From assembly GCA_031763025.1 (NCBI GenBank), contig JASSKH010000004.1:1302001-1366000 (forward strand): 64,000 nt of DNA, written 5' to 3'. Position numbers and translations under genes: made by a program. The notes beneath the pieces are model-generated. The model did no database searches. It had not been told where the DNA came from and worked only from the letters and a program-made list of their open reading frames with translations. This DNA is from Macrocystis pyrifera. Taxonomy: Eukaryota > Sar > Phaeophyceae > Laminariales > Laminariaceae. This document shows, piece by piece, positions 11,625-23,900 of the stretch; position 1 is the stretch's first letter; each line of letters begins with the position of its first letter.

Positions 11625-14313
11625 CTACACCGGCGCCCTTCTCCCCGAACTAGATGACCCCGCCAGCTTGTCTACTATCGGCGATACTATTGGCAAATTC
11701 AGGATATTGCCAAGTACGGGCGTTTGTCGCATTGCTTGTACCGCTATAGGAATGAACGGGCCAAACAGGTTCAGGAAGCCAACCATCTGTTGTTTTCAAC
11801 GAGGGAATTCGAGGGGCAAAGGGAAAGGAAGGGAAGGGAAGGGAAGGGAAGGGAAGGGAAGACGTCAGCCAACGGGGGGGGGGAGGACACGAAAAATCGG
11901 GTAGACTAAGGTACGCAAGCGCAGCAGGCCTTTGGTGTTTTTCATGCCTTGAGATCCCGTGACGCCGACAAGTTCACAGTTCACTCGAAGTATCAAAAGC
12001 AGTATCAATAGTAGCATCAACAGTACTGTTGATAGTGTCCGCTACTCTAACGAACAACCAAACCAACAATTCCTACCGGTACCTAGTGTAATGGATATGT
12101 TAGGGTTGCATACGACGCCATGACCGCAAAATACCTCCCACTCGGAGCCCGAAAAAACTGATGACTGGACTGACTGGCGGACTATTGCTATCACCAGAAA
12201 AACGGGACGGTAAAAACGTTAAAAATATTTCTGAACAGCACCCATAGCTTCCTGTAGATTTTTACCGGTTTAACCCCCTTACGCCTGCACTCCGGTTTAG
12301 GGGGAAACTTTACTTGAACTTAGAAAAGCATTTATGCTTCTGAACAGTGTAGTGAAATAGCTAAATAATGATATTCGTTCACTCCTCACCTGTAAGCCCA
12401 TCCCAACAACCGCCCATCGGAAGAAGACGAGAACGACCCCCCCGAAGAAAAACAGGTTGCCCCGCATTTGTTTCCGCTTGAAGAAGAACACGAACGTCCG
12501 TCTAGCTCCGATCGTCATGGTGATGCCGGAAAGGAACAGCACATCGCCTGTTCGCGCATCCGTCCGCCCGAGACAATGTTTAGTTTTTCACACCCAGAGG
12601 AACGTAACAAACGTATTCAGCAGGCAGCCATACACACGCCCATCGCGCAAATAACGTGCGATTAGATCAAGTGGCGCGACTACAACGAGTTAGGTATTCT
12701 ATTGCGCAAATGTACGCCGGCTCGAAAGGGGTAGGTCCCTACATTATGGCGCCGTGTAAATCAGAAACTTGCAGCCGCTCGTGAAAACATAAAAATATGA
12801 GCAGAAAGGTCCCTACGGAGGACGCTTGACATGAAATGACCCAACCGCCTCGCCAAATTCTGCTTTAGCAGATTCTACGCGGTAAAATATACCAGGTACG
12901 TCCTGAACTCTGATCGCCTTAGCACCGCAGTTGGTTGTGTTGTCGCGTGGATGACTCAACTTCTAACCTCCCACATACAGCACGCAATTAAGAAACGTTA
13001 GTTTGACGTTGAGCCTCAATGCTGTATTTTGTAGGTACACTCCACCTGTATTTCTTCAAGAGATGTCTCCTATTTCTCTGGGCTCGCTTCAACCCTCTGC
13101 GTTTCTAAAACACGACAGTTCTGATTTTTAGGGCTGTTATCAACCATGCTGCAGTTTCTTATCCTAGTGAGCTCTCAAGAAATACAGCAGTTGCGTCGGG
13201 TTCTCTGTGCCCATGGAGAATTGCGTTTGTTTTGATGTTGCATACCCCGATGTAGCATTATGTTGTAGACACAGATATATACCAATATGCCAGGAATATT
13301 CATTGATTGCACTGGAAGCGGCCAACAATGTAGCCAGGCTATCGAGCAAAGCCCTTGAACGCGCCACCCCGCATGGAGGATGCCGGATCCTCGCTGGGGT
13401 TGCGATCACGTGGGGCGTCGGCGGGCCGCATCACTCCTTGGACATTGACAGAGTTCTCACGAACTACATCGGCTGGGGATTTTGGGGGTAGGGGGCCTGA
13501 TTTCCGGTTACAAAAGATTCTTGGAGAAAAAAGAAAACATGAAGGGAAAGCAACACAACCAGGAACTGCACACTAACTTTGTGGGAGGAAGTTGTACAGC
13601 AGTACGCGTACAAGCAGTGCTGTGCTGTACCTGTACAGCAGTAGTCCGTGTTGTTTCATTCGGTGTTTCCGAATCGATCTCGTTTTTTACCTCGTGTGGG
13701 CGTCGATTGCCGCTGTTTCTTGCGATCTTGTCGGCCAGTTGGAGCCGCATTTCTGACATCGAATTTTATTATTTTTCGTGAAAGGCCGAGCTTCAATTTC
13801 TTATTGGCATACCTGGTAGTTCTTACTACCGGGCCCCTTTGAGTACTGCAGTCCTATTTTGGGGACAAATTACATGGGATTTAAGTGGTTTGTCCCCAAA
13901 ACGGGACTGACTGCAGTTCTAAAAGGCTGGTCCATAAGGGCCGTCTGTCGTAAACGTGTATTACGGGGGACCACGGCAGTAAATAGGACCACATAATTTA
14001 AGTAGAAATAGGTAAATACAGGAGCTTTCGTGTGTACCGTAGGTCCTGTTTTACTATGGTCCCCCGTAATCGGTACGTGGTACTGCTTGCCGTAAGCTTC
14101 ACTTCACTCCTACTCGGAGTCGGACAAAATATTGCTTCGTAAATTCGTATTTACAAAATGAGATGTGTGTGAGATGTGCGTTGTCTGCCGCGTGATGGAT
14201 GTCTCACCGATTGCCAGCAGTCCAGCGTCGAAGAAGAGCAACATCCCCAGGAACAAGAAGATACCTCCAAGCGCCAACAGCCCCGTTCCTATCTGTCTGT
14301 TCTCAGACATCAT
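11625..14313 (-). CDS. GOT1: GOT1-type Golgi vesicle transport membrane protein, complete, 3 exons
   Basis: Got1/SFT2-family proteins are small four-helix membrane proteins that act in ER-Golgi and endosome-Golgi vesicle traffic. The exons are 14313-14208, 12547-12390 and 11786-11625, with GT-AG borders (donors gtgagac and gtgagga, acceptors ...gaacag and ...aacag) and phases 1 and 0 that fit exactly. The product is 141 aa, the usual family length. Family marks are visible: the N-terminal RQIGTGLLALGG helix, LFFDAGLLAIG (residues 26-36), LFLSGITMTIG then RRTFVFFFKRK (39-62), the helix GNLFFFGGVVLVFF (67-80), and near the end FIPIAVQAMRQTPVLG and NILNLPIV. A second in-frame ATG follows the first directly. 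Intron 1 (12548-14207) carries a MITE and a hairpin; intron 2 (11787-12389) carries a GGGAA run. It is transcribed divergently from the UGT-like gene. Confidence 0.95.
11818..11861. repeat. (GGGAA)n microsatellite in GOT1 intron 2
   Basis: About seven copies of a 5-bp purine unit just inside the 3' end of the intron as read on the gene strand, where it becomes a pyrimidine tract (TTCCC)n roughly 30-75 nt before the acceptor. It may serve as part of the polypyrimidine tract (inference). Confidence 0.8.
13845..13917. mobile_element. ~73-bp foldback repeat in GOT1 intron 1
   Basis: The arms 'actgcagtcc(t)attttggggacaaa' and 'tttgtccccaaaacgggact(g)actgcagt' are inverted repeats around a short AT-rich centre. 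It differs in sequence from the 105-bp MITE 45 bp away, so it is a second foldback family with one copy in this window. Confidence 0.75.
13961..14069. mobile_element. Foldback MITE (109 bp) in GOT1 intron 1
   Basis: Terminal repeats TTACGGGGGACCA... and ...TGGTCCCCCGTAA match the family at 4808-4912. TA is present at the left flank only. The interior is diverged from the 105-bp copies. Confidence 0.85.
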
Positions 14314-14919
14314 CGTGGTGCGACGTGCTCTCTCAGAAAGGCTGCAGATATGTCGAGTGACCTGTGCTCCCTGTCAACAACAAACCGGTTCTCTGCAACT
14401 ACCCTTGCTGTTCGTTCAGGCCCAGTTCGCGCCAAGCTCCTCCCGACAGCAGTTCTTGGCTTCTTGCACAATACGACAGCTGTTTTTTTCCGGCCAATAT
14501 GTCCAAAGGTGGAGATTTGACTAAGCAGCAGTGAAGGTAGGTCACAGCAGCAGTGCGTACTGCTGACTACTGCTGTATTGTTCTGGTGTGGGGTGGGCGC
14601 TGCTGCGTTGTTGCGGTTGTGCGTTGGAGGGAGTTGATTCGTCGAGAGGCAACAGTTCCCAACCCGACATGTTACCGCCTCTTTATAATACTGAACTCCC
14701 AGATTGATTGAATCAAGATGGGTTGTGGGTTCAGACTGGGGCGAGCCCAGGGCTGGCTATTGGCCTTCCATGCGCACGAAGGCGAGCCGCCAGGGAGACG
14801 GGCAGGCGTCCCCTCCTGAGGTTCGGGCGGGATTGGTCTTGGTCAAGCCGAAGGGAAATCACAATGCAGCTCGATCCCGGTGGGTCACCACTGGGGGCAG
14901 AACGTGGGTGCTTCCTCTG
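14314..14919. promoter_or_regulatory. Divergent promoter region between GOT1 and the UGT-like gene
   Basis: The two start codons face away from each other with 606 bp between them. A TATA-like 'tttataata' lies at 14682-14690, about 230 bp upstream of the plus-strand start. CTGCTG/CAGCAG blocks occur at 14526-14600. An in-frame ATG at 14770 could extend the UGT start, but the ATG at 14920 begins a signal peptide directly. Shared regulation is inference. Confidence 0.45.
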
Positions 14920-17900
14920 ATGCGGGTGGTTGCCTTGACCGTCTCGATGCTCTGCCTCACTCCGCCCGGCGGGATGGGTACGGGGCTGTCCAACTTGGAT
15001 GTGTGGCGTGGAGGGACTGATTCCGAGCCGCACCAAGATCAACGGTCCCAAGGGTAAGTTTGCGTGCGGGACCAAGGTGTTTCGTTATTCACGCGACACA
15101 CAAGATGGAACCCCATTGTTAGACAGCGCCGCCAGTTCGCCTGCTGGTTGGCGGCCTCTTGACTGACCTATGAAACGACGTAGAGCAGTGATTGTGTGTA
15201 TAAGATATACCCCTCTGGTACTCCGTATACTTGGGCAGCAAGCCGTATATACTATTAATAGGCGGTGCACTCGGGCAGCAACAAAGATGCCCGTACGTGT
15301 CATTCCGGCCTTGATTGCCGCGTACCTCCGCTGTGCGCGTGCTTCAGGAATCGCCGCGTACCATAAACCGCGTGAATTTGTAAAGCCTCTTGGGTCTTGA
15401 TCTCTACATTCACATGTACTCGTGCAACAGGATATTGCGCCTGTCCGTTTTATTTGCTAAGCTCGTCGCTCGTTGTTGAGCGTTGATTGAAACCACTCTC
15501 ATTTGGTACTCGTGGCAAGCATACGACTGCAGCTGCAGTTGTTGTGCTCGGGCAGGCGTGTATGCACCAACTGTTCACGATGGCATGGCTGTTGCACTGC
15601 CGCTGTTGCTCGCACAGCCGTGGGTACCCCGCAATGTGGGTCTTTACCAACTGCGTTTCCTTTTTTTTTTTTCGTTTCGCTGAAAATTCCCACCAACGCG
15701 AAAAAAATGCGGTGGGTCCTAATATGGTCTGTTATCATGTTTCATGAGGTTGCGACGCTCGTCCATCTGATCGAATTGTCAAAACCAGCGGCGCACGCGC
15801 AGGCAGTCCGCTTAACCGGGCCGTTAGAGGTGCCCCGACTCCTAGAGAGGCGACCGTACCTTGCCGAACCTCGCGAGAGTAGTTTTGATCAACCTCTGGC
15901 GCTATAAAGCCCTCCATGACTTGAAAATCGCTGGCGATTTCGTGTTGATCTCGGCTATGTCGGTGAGTCGGCTCTGTCAACTGGACGAATAGAGCTCTCG
16001 TGGTCCACGGCGCTTTCTGCGACCAGCCACAGCCTGAGAATGACCCTGGGGACGACACTGATCTGTCCTGTACAGCAGTGCCGAGTGACTACACGGCTCA
16101 CACCATACGCCTGCCCGATGTTCTTCGACGACACGACTTTTTTCCGCGATCCGGGAAATTATTTTTCAGGAATTTTGCAGGGGCTGGCTGAATTTTTCCC
16201 GCGAAACGCGAAATAGATCCTTCGATCCGGATTTTTTCCTCGAAACAAGAGAAAAACGTCCAGTTAATAGCGACCCCAAGGCAGGCATTGATAAGGCAAA
16301 GGTAGAGATGCGCCAGGCCCAATCGGATTGTCTCGATTCAAAAACTCAATATAGCCGGTTTCTTACTGTATACTCCAACCCGGCCTTATTAACGACTGCG
16401 AAACATAAAAACCCTGCGGTGGTAGGGTTCAAATACGGGCAGAAAGCGCGCGCGAGGACAGTATCACGAGATACGCAAGCGCACCCTGCGCGGCCGGTGA
16501 AACTGCGAGTTCAACCACAACACGCCCAGCCCTCCACGATGCACGTGCCATAAGTGCCGCGTGTGCTGTGGGTACCTACATGGTGCATGTCGTGCGCAAG
16601 ACCCCCCGGGAAGCAGCGAAATGAAGCCCGTTTTTCACATGATGTTAGACAAGTAGCAGCAGCGGTACCACGAGCGCGCCTGCCAGTGCCAAGCGACCTG
16701 TATTCAAGCCCGCTGCGTCCAAACGCAAGCCAGTTGTGCTCAAGCTGGCGTTTCCCAAAACCCCGACTCGCGGGACTGACATACGTGAAAGGCTGTATAT
16801 TTTCTTTGCAGAAGCCGGTACGGTACAATACAAGTAGAAGAACTACAGCAGTAGCTCAACAGAGAGCTCAAATGTATGCATTGTGTTTGCATGTTGACAT
16901 GGTCAATGACATCATATGTGTGGCGGTACTCTAAATGCCGTGCCTCCTCGGGGCACCTGCAGTAAGACAGTATTGTGCCCAAGCGAATTATCCCACTTTG
17001 AATTCGTTTTTTGGTCGGGATAAGACAAAGTAGGAATAAGGCAGCTTCAACTGCCTTGTCCCATGCCTGCATTATTGCGGGGTACCCACCGCTGTATTGG
17101 TATTTACAGCTCAGCTCCGTCCCAGCAGAGGCAGAACTGCCCATTTGGTTTTGTTCATACGCTCGTGCTGTGAACCCAGATTTTGTCTCCGCACCCCGCA
17201 CCCATTGACGGTGGCACTCGTTATCGGGTGTATAGCAGTACTCAAGATGCAAGGCGTATGATAGCAAGGCTCACGAGTGATGTACTCTTGTGCCACAGGT
17301 ATCACGCACGATCGTACTGCAGCAGTACACGAGCAGCAGCACTCGTACAGCAGCGGTATATCATACAGCAGGCGCAAAATAATAGCACCTACGCCCCGAC
17401 CAACTACTGCTGTTGTACCGATGTACCTGGTACCTGGTGTATAGTTGAGAAGGATTAGGGTTGAGAGGCGCATCTCTGTCGCTCGTCGTGTCCATCCACA
17501 GCGTTAACGTTGCTATAAGGATTTAATATTCATCAATGGCATTGCTTTTTTCATCACTAGTCCTCCTTACGTAGCTGTCGGGATTGTGAACTGTGCTTGT
17601 TAGAGCAGTACTGCCGCTGTGTCTGTACACCAAGATGCCCCCTCAGGTTGCCGGCAGATTGCACTGACAGTTGACAATACTACTATTACGGGGGACCATA
17701 GTAAATAGGACCAAATATTGTCAGTAAAAATAGGTAATTATATTGGTTTTTATGTATACCATAGGTACTATCAACTATGGACCCCCGTAAGAGACTACCA
17801 CTACGTAGAGAAACGACAATGTAACGCCCTTTGTGACTGCCCTTTCGTTTTGGAGACGCGTTACGTGGAAATTGTAGCGGTTGCATCACGAATACTGTAG

Positions 17901-20900
17901 TCGGTTTGCAAAAGGACGAAATGCCTGGCCCAGCAACTGCCGACCAGCTACTACTATGTTGTTCGCATGTTGCACGAGCCTGTCAGCAGCGTCCCGTGCT
18001 GTACCCGCTAGGTAGTGCCACTCGTCCCGATATTCCAAGCATTGCCACTTGCCTCCATCAAGGTCAAATCATTTATTAGCAACTCTTCACTCCCTTAATG
18101 TGAACCGAAACGCCTACTTAATGGTCTCCATCTTGAAGCTGGAGGTAGTGGCGTTGCTGCTTTGCTTGTGGAACTGCTGTTGTCTTGACACCGTAGTCCC
18201 TCTCCGACCTCATCCCACCCGAACGTGAGCCCCCCGAACAAGCAGTAGAGCGTACCACTTCTTCGGGGACCCAAATAGCATGTATTGATGTTCCCTAGGT
18301 CAAGTGTTACGGGAGGGCATTGTATCCAGAACCCACGGTGGACCCCAAGAACATACTATTCCCCTTTGGTTACCAACCATATTTCGTTTTGATTACTACC
18401 TGGTACATATTGTGTTCCTCCGTTATGCATAGTGTGATGTTTGATCGGGTTGGCGTTAGGGTTGGTTTGCTTTGCTTCGTACGCAGGTTCCGTCAACCAT
18501 AGTGCCGAATGGCTGGTAAGCCGCCCAGTAGAGCTTGCCAGTTATTGAGAGACCTAAATACTGGAGTTTCATCGGGCCTGTGTAACGGTGTCTGGTTGGG
18601 TTACTGTTATTATATGTACTATAAGTGTTGAGGTGCACGGTTTGTCCGTTTTTGGTCAGAAAGTCCAGGTAGAAAATCCGTCAACCAATCCTCATAGTGT
18701 CGAACAAGCGGTAAACTACGCTCCGAACTGAACTGCTGCCGACCGAATAAGCGCTACCCTTCGCTCCAAACTGAACTGCTGCCAACCGAATAGGCCGTAA
18801 ACTACGCTCCATACTGAACTGCTGCCGATCGAATATGCAGTAATCTAGGCTCCAAAATGATTGCTGCCGACCGCTTCTGCTCCGGTCCTTGCACACTACG
18901 CCTCGTTTGAATTGACTTATTGGCTGCCACAGGGGCCAGCAGCGGGAGCACGTGGTCTTCGTCGGCGTGCCGGAGGAGAGCGCGATCCTGCCTTTGAAGG
19001 CGCTGGCGCAGGAGATGATAGCGCGGGGGTATCGGGCGAGCCTCGCTTTGCCTCACGGCTTCCAGAGTTGGTGAGCATTTATCCCTTGTCTTTCTCGGTG
19101 TAATCCCGAACATGTATGCAGACCCGGGCTCGGAACATGTGGGCAGAAGTCGAGACCAAAAGTGGACGGGAGTCGGGGCAGGGGCAGGGGCAGGGGCAGG
19201 GGCAGGGGACAGACAGGGATCTCGACAAGGGCCGGAACAGGGGTCAGGAAAGGGATAATAGGGACAGGGACAGCTGTCCGGACAATGGCACGGGTTGCGA
19301 CGTGGGCAGGGGTCCGGACAGAGGTAGGGGTAGGGATATAAGGGCAGGGGTCGGGATGTTTGCAGATGTCGAGAAATGGACAGACGTCGAGGCAGAAGCT
19401 GGGGGTCGGGATAAGGTTCGTGACCAGAGCCGAAGCAGGGGTTCGTGTAGGGACAGGGATAGGGGTTGTGGCATGGACTAGGGTCGGGACAAAAACCAGG
19501 ACATGTACAAAGATTGGGACGCAGACGGGGTCGGGAAAGGAGTCGGGGCATGGACAAGTGTCGAGACAGGATTCTGGATAGGCGTTGCGACAAGGGCTGG
19601 AACAGGGGCCGGGATAGAGAGAAGGAAAATTGTCGGGAAAAATGACAGTGGTTGCGACATGGACAGGGGTCGAGACAGGGATATATATAAGGATAGGGAC
19701 ATGAGTCGGGACCTATCCCGAGATGGAAGCACGGGTAGGCTCGGGACAAGGGTCGAGATGTGGACAGGTGTCGGGACGGGGTCGCGACAAGGGCCGGCAC
19801 AGAGGTCGGGATAGGGGCAATGGCAATTATCGGGACGTTGACGGGTTACGACGTGGACAGGGGTCGGGACAGAGGTAGGGACAGGAGTCGGGACATGTTC
19901 AGAGATCGAGGCATGGACAGGGCCGGGAAGGGGGCAGGGGTCAGGACAAGGGGTTGGGAAAGGGGTCAGGACGTCAGGACAAGGATCAGGATAGACATGG
20001 AAGAAAAGGAACTGGGTTGGAACAGAGACAGAGGTCGATATATGCGACAGGGAAGGGGTCGGCAAATATGCCGGGATAGAGGTCGAGATAGGGATCCGGA
20101 CGGGGACATGGGTTGGAACGTAAGTTCATTAGTTAGCCCACTTGCTGCATGATTTCACGCGTTCGTTCGTTAGCTCCATGGTTTCGTTTGTTTGTTCGTT
20201 TCATGATCTCGTTCTTTCATCGGTCAGTTCGTCCCAGCCCTCCCTCATTGCAGTCGAAACGAGGTGTCATTTCGTTTTTTTTGTTAGTTCTTGCGCCAAC
20301 CTCCTCCCTCCTGGTGCTGCGCTCATTTCCTCCCTTCTGCTGCTGCTGCTGTTGCGCTCATCATCCCCGCTGCTGGTGCCACCTTTTTCTGAACGTCGCC
20401 TTCCCATCTCATCAGGGTGGAGGACGTTCCCGGCCTAGCTTTCCTCTCTCTTAAGAGCGACGCCGCGACTTCTGCTAACGCTAGCTTCCCCGACGGGTCA
20501 ACGGCGTTACAGCCGCCGCCTGGTTCTTCAACCGAAAGCGATCCGCAAATGCCCTCTGCCCGCCCCCCGCCCCCCGTGTCCCCGTGTCCCGCCCGCCCTC
20601 CCGGCGTTGGGAGACCCGTGTGCTCGGGGGAAGGGCTGGGGGACGCTTGGGGAGGAGGTGTGGGCGGAGGGTGGGCGACAGGCCTGGGCGTGTGGAGGGG
20701 GTTTAGAGGGAGCCTGGTGGGAGCGAGGGAGTTCTTGGGACACTTGAAGGCGTACCTAGGGTTTTATCATCGGGAGGAAGCGGTTACGTACGCTCCTCTC
20801 GTGGAGGTGAGAGAACGATGCCACTAGTAGTCAAGGGTTCTATTGATTACTTACAGGAGACCGGTCTTTTTGGAGGCGTCAAGGTGTCAAGGACGCGTCA

Positions 20901-23900
20901 AGGCCTATGTTGACGGTTTTCTTTTGGCTTTAGTGTGGGGTCTGTCAGCCAAGGGATCAAATCGCGGTCTCCTAGAATCTTTATTCAATAGTGCGCTCAC
21001 GTCGTAGGCGTAAACTACTTAGGGAAGTAGAGTGAGGTCATGTTCGCAGTCCGCAGTAGAAGGGTCAATAAGCACTGCACGTATTACGGAGGACAATAGT
21101 ACCAGGTAAATCACACCTACGGTACACACAAAAACCTGTATATTTCCCTATTTTTACTAACAATTTTTTCGTCCCATTTACTATGGTCCTCCGTAATACT
21201 ACTATTTGAGGTTTAGCGGACTCATGGCTGGCTGTATGCCCCCGCTTGGCATCGCATTGTCTGCTCTGCTCAATGTAATGCAGGACAATGTAGTATCTCG
21301 GAGTCGTAGTTTTGTGACCACAGAGACAGCTTGTAACTCTCTAGGATTGAAGAATCGGCAGGGACGCTGGTTGTGCTGGATGTCGACGCGTTGAAAGAAC
21401 GGTTTCGTGTCAAGAATACACACACCTCGTCGCTCGCAATCGGCGTGGTCGTGCTGCTGCGTCGTCTGTACCTCATCGCTCACAATCAGCGTGCGCGTGC
21501 TGCGTTATCTATGCCTCATCGCTGGCAATCAGCGTGCTCGTGCTGCACCCGTACCTCGTCGCTTGCAATCAGGTTCTCGTGTTCCGTGGTCTTGAAGACG
21601 CGAGCTCGGCGACGACGATTGTTTCTGAAGTCCCCTTATCCCTTCTCACTTCCTCCATTCCCCCTGCCCCCCGCCCCCCCTCCCTCCCTTCGCCGCCGCC
21701 GCCGCCGCCGCCACCGCCGCCGCCACCGCCGCCAACACTACACGGACGGCCTATATTTACGTATGTACGCCCACGCGTGATTCTGTCGGTGTTGTCGGTG
21801 TTGTTGTTGGTGTTGGTGTGCTTGTTGATGTTTTTGGTGTAAATTGTTGCCCTTGCCATTTTTTTTTTTTTTGTCTTTTGATGGTGCCAAAGGCCCTTCG
21901 GCGCGACCCGCCTGTTTTAGTCATCGCGGACCGGCGAGCGCTGGCCGCCTTCCGCGCGTGCCTCGCGCTAGACTTGCGTTGCGTCGTGAACAGCGCAGGG
22001 CTGCTGGGGGACCTCGACAGACCGCCAAACTCCATCCCTGCTCCTTTCACCGGTGAGCGAGAAAAGCGGCAAGCTTAACTCCTTCGGGACCGCTTTGGTA
22101 GCGACCAAAGCAATGGTACCTTCGGTGTTTTCGACCATCTACGAGTGTAGCGGCAGCGCACAGCAGTACGAGTTGGACCATGTTGCGCCATGCCATACGA
22201 CCCCTTGCAATGCAACTCAGAGACCAATGTGTGTCACACCCCAATGAAAAAACGTCAATCAAGCAGTGCCTGTTGCTGTATTCGTCACTTCTTGCCGCCA
22301 GTGACTTCACGTCTTGAAGTTCCCAAGAGTCTTGAGCTCAACCATTTCACTGCTGCAAGTTTCCCCCCCCCACTAACACACTACAGTAGTTCGAAGTAGG
22401 TTGGCCCCAAATACGGGGGTGCACTCCTGGAAGAGTTTATTGACTCGCTTGGGACTTGAAGGGGAGGACAAAGTGCCGAAAATAGAAGAAAAATGGTAAA
22501 TGATGAATGGCGATTGCATCTTCGGCCGTATGACCCTCACCCAGGAGCTGCTGGGGTAGGCTAGGCGACCGAAGTGCGGGCAGCATACGGTGGGGAGATT
22601 AGATGCACGACACGCGTGTGTTTATTACGGGGGTCCATAGTTAACAGGACCTATGGTGTACATAAAAACCTATATATTTGCCTATTTTTACTACCAAAAT
22701 TTGGTCCCGTTAACTATGGACCCCTGTAATAGTAGCATGGTGATGTTGTCCTGCTGAACGCTCTTCCTACTGCAGGTTGATGAGGCGGCTTGCTTTTGTT
22801 TTTGTGGATTTTTTTATGCTGCAATCAAGCCTTAAGAGCCACTGCCCTCTACCGTTTGGGGGGTATTTTGTATTCTCCGAAGTACCTGAATATTAGCGTT
22901 GGATTTTTTTTTGCACTACGGCGGCAGTAGGAAAAGAGTTAACCCTACCCCCCAGCCCCCTGTCATTCGACGCTGTCATCCATATGCAAGAAGTACGCAC
23001 AAGATGCCGAAGTCCGCCTCACAAGCGATTTTTGGCAAGTCACCCTTCGTGCGACTCGCCGAGTACCTCGCGGCGCTTCGCGCTTGGTGCAAGCAATGTC
23101 TGCCTGGGCGGTGAATACCAGGCGTGCTCCGTCCCCGCGTTGTAGGGATGCGAGGGTCTCTATGGTCATATGTATGGTCATATGGTCATACGACTACGGG
23201 AATGCATGACAATGAATAACCCCCTCTCGCATACTTAGATTTATTGTTGGAGCGGTTTGGTACTACCGATGGGAGAATGTTACCATCTATCGCCACCGAG
23301 ATCAGCAATCGATCGGACTCACACCTAGAGTCGTTGTTTCTAACCCTACCCCCCCACCCCCCGTGGTTCGTCTCGAAAGGCACGCGTGATCAATGGTCAA
23401 ATATGTCTAAGGCAAGCAACAAATGAGTACGCCCCCCCCCCCCCCCCCCCCCCCGCGCGCGCGCCTGCCCCGCTATGGCCAGGCTTCCCCATGGAGGGAC
23501 AGTCGGTTGGACAGCGGATACACAGCATCTTGGTTCGCCTGGTTCTGGCCTTATCGCGGGTACAGGTGAGGGGGGGCGGACGGTTACCGTTCGTCTCGTG
23601 GAGCTGCGGCATGCGATTGATGCTCCGAAGTTCCGGCGGGTTAGTGATGCAGTGTGTTGTTGCGTGCGTGCGTTGTGTGGTGTTATGCGAATTTTTATGT
23701 GTTGTACACGATATTATTGTAGTTGAAGACCTTAGTTCAACTATTTTGCATGTATTATCTACGAGTGGGACGATACACATACTGTAGCACCAATGATGGT
23801 ATCGTTCTATACATACGTATGAGTTGTAGAATTATTACATACCAGGTATTAATCGTACCAGGTATCAATTGGGCTTGTTAGTTGGCTTGACTTCGCGACT

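Noticed and set aside
18802-19800. 332-codon Cys/Pro/His-rich minus-strand frame
   Set aside because: It lies mostly in the hexanucleotide satellite and overlaps UGT exon 2 on the other strand. Period-6 sequence keeps frames open without coding.
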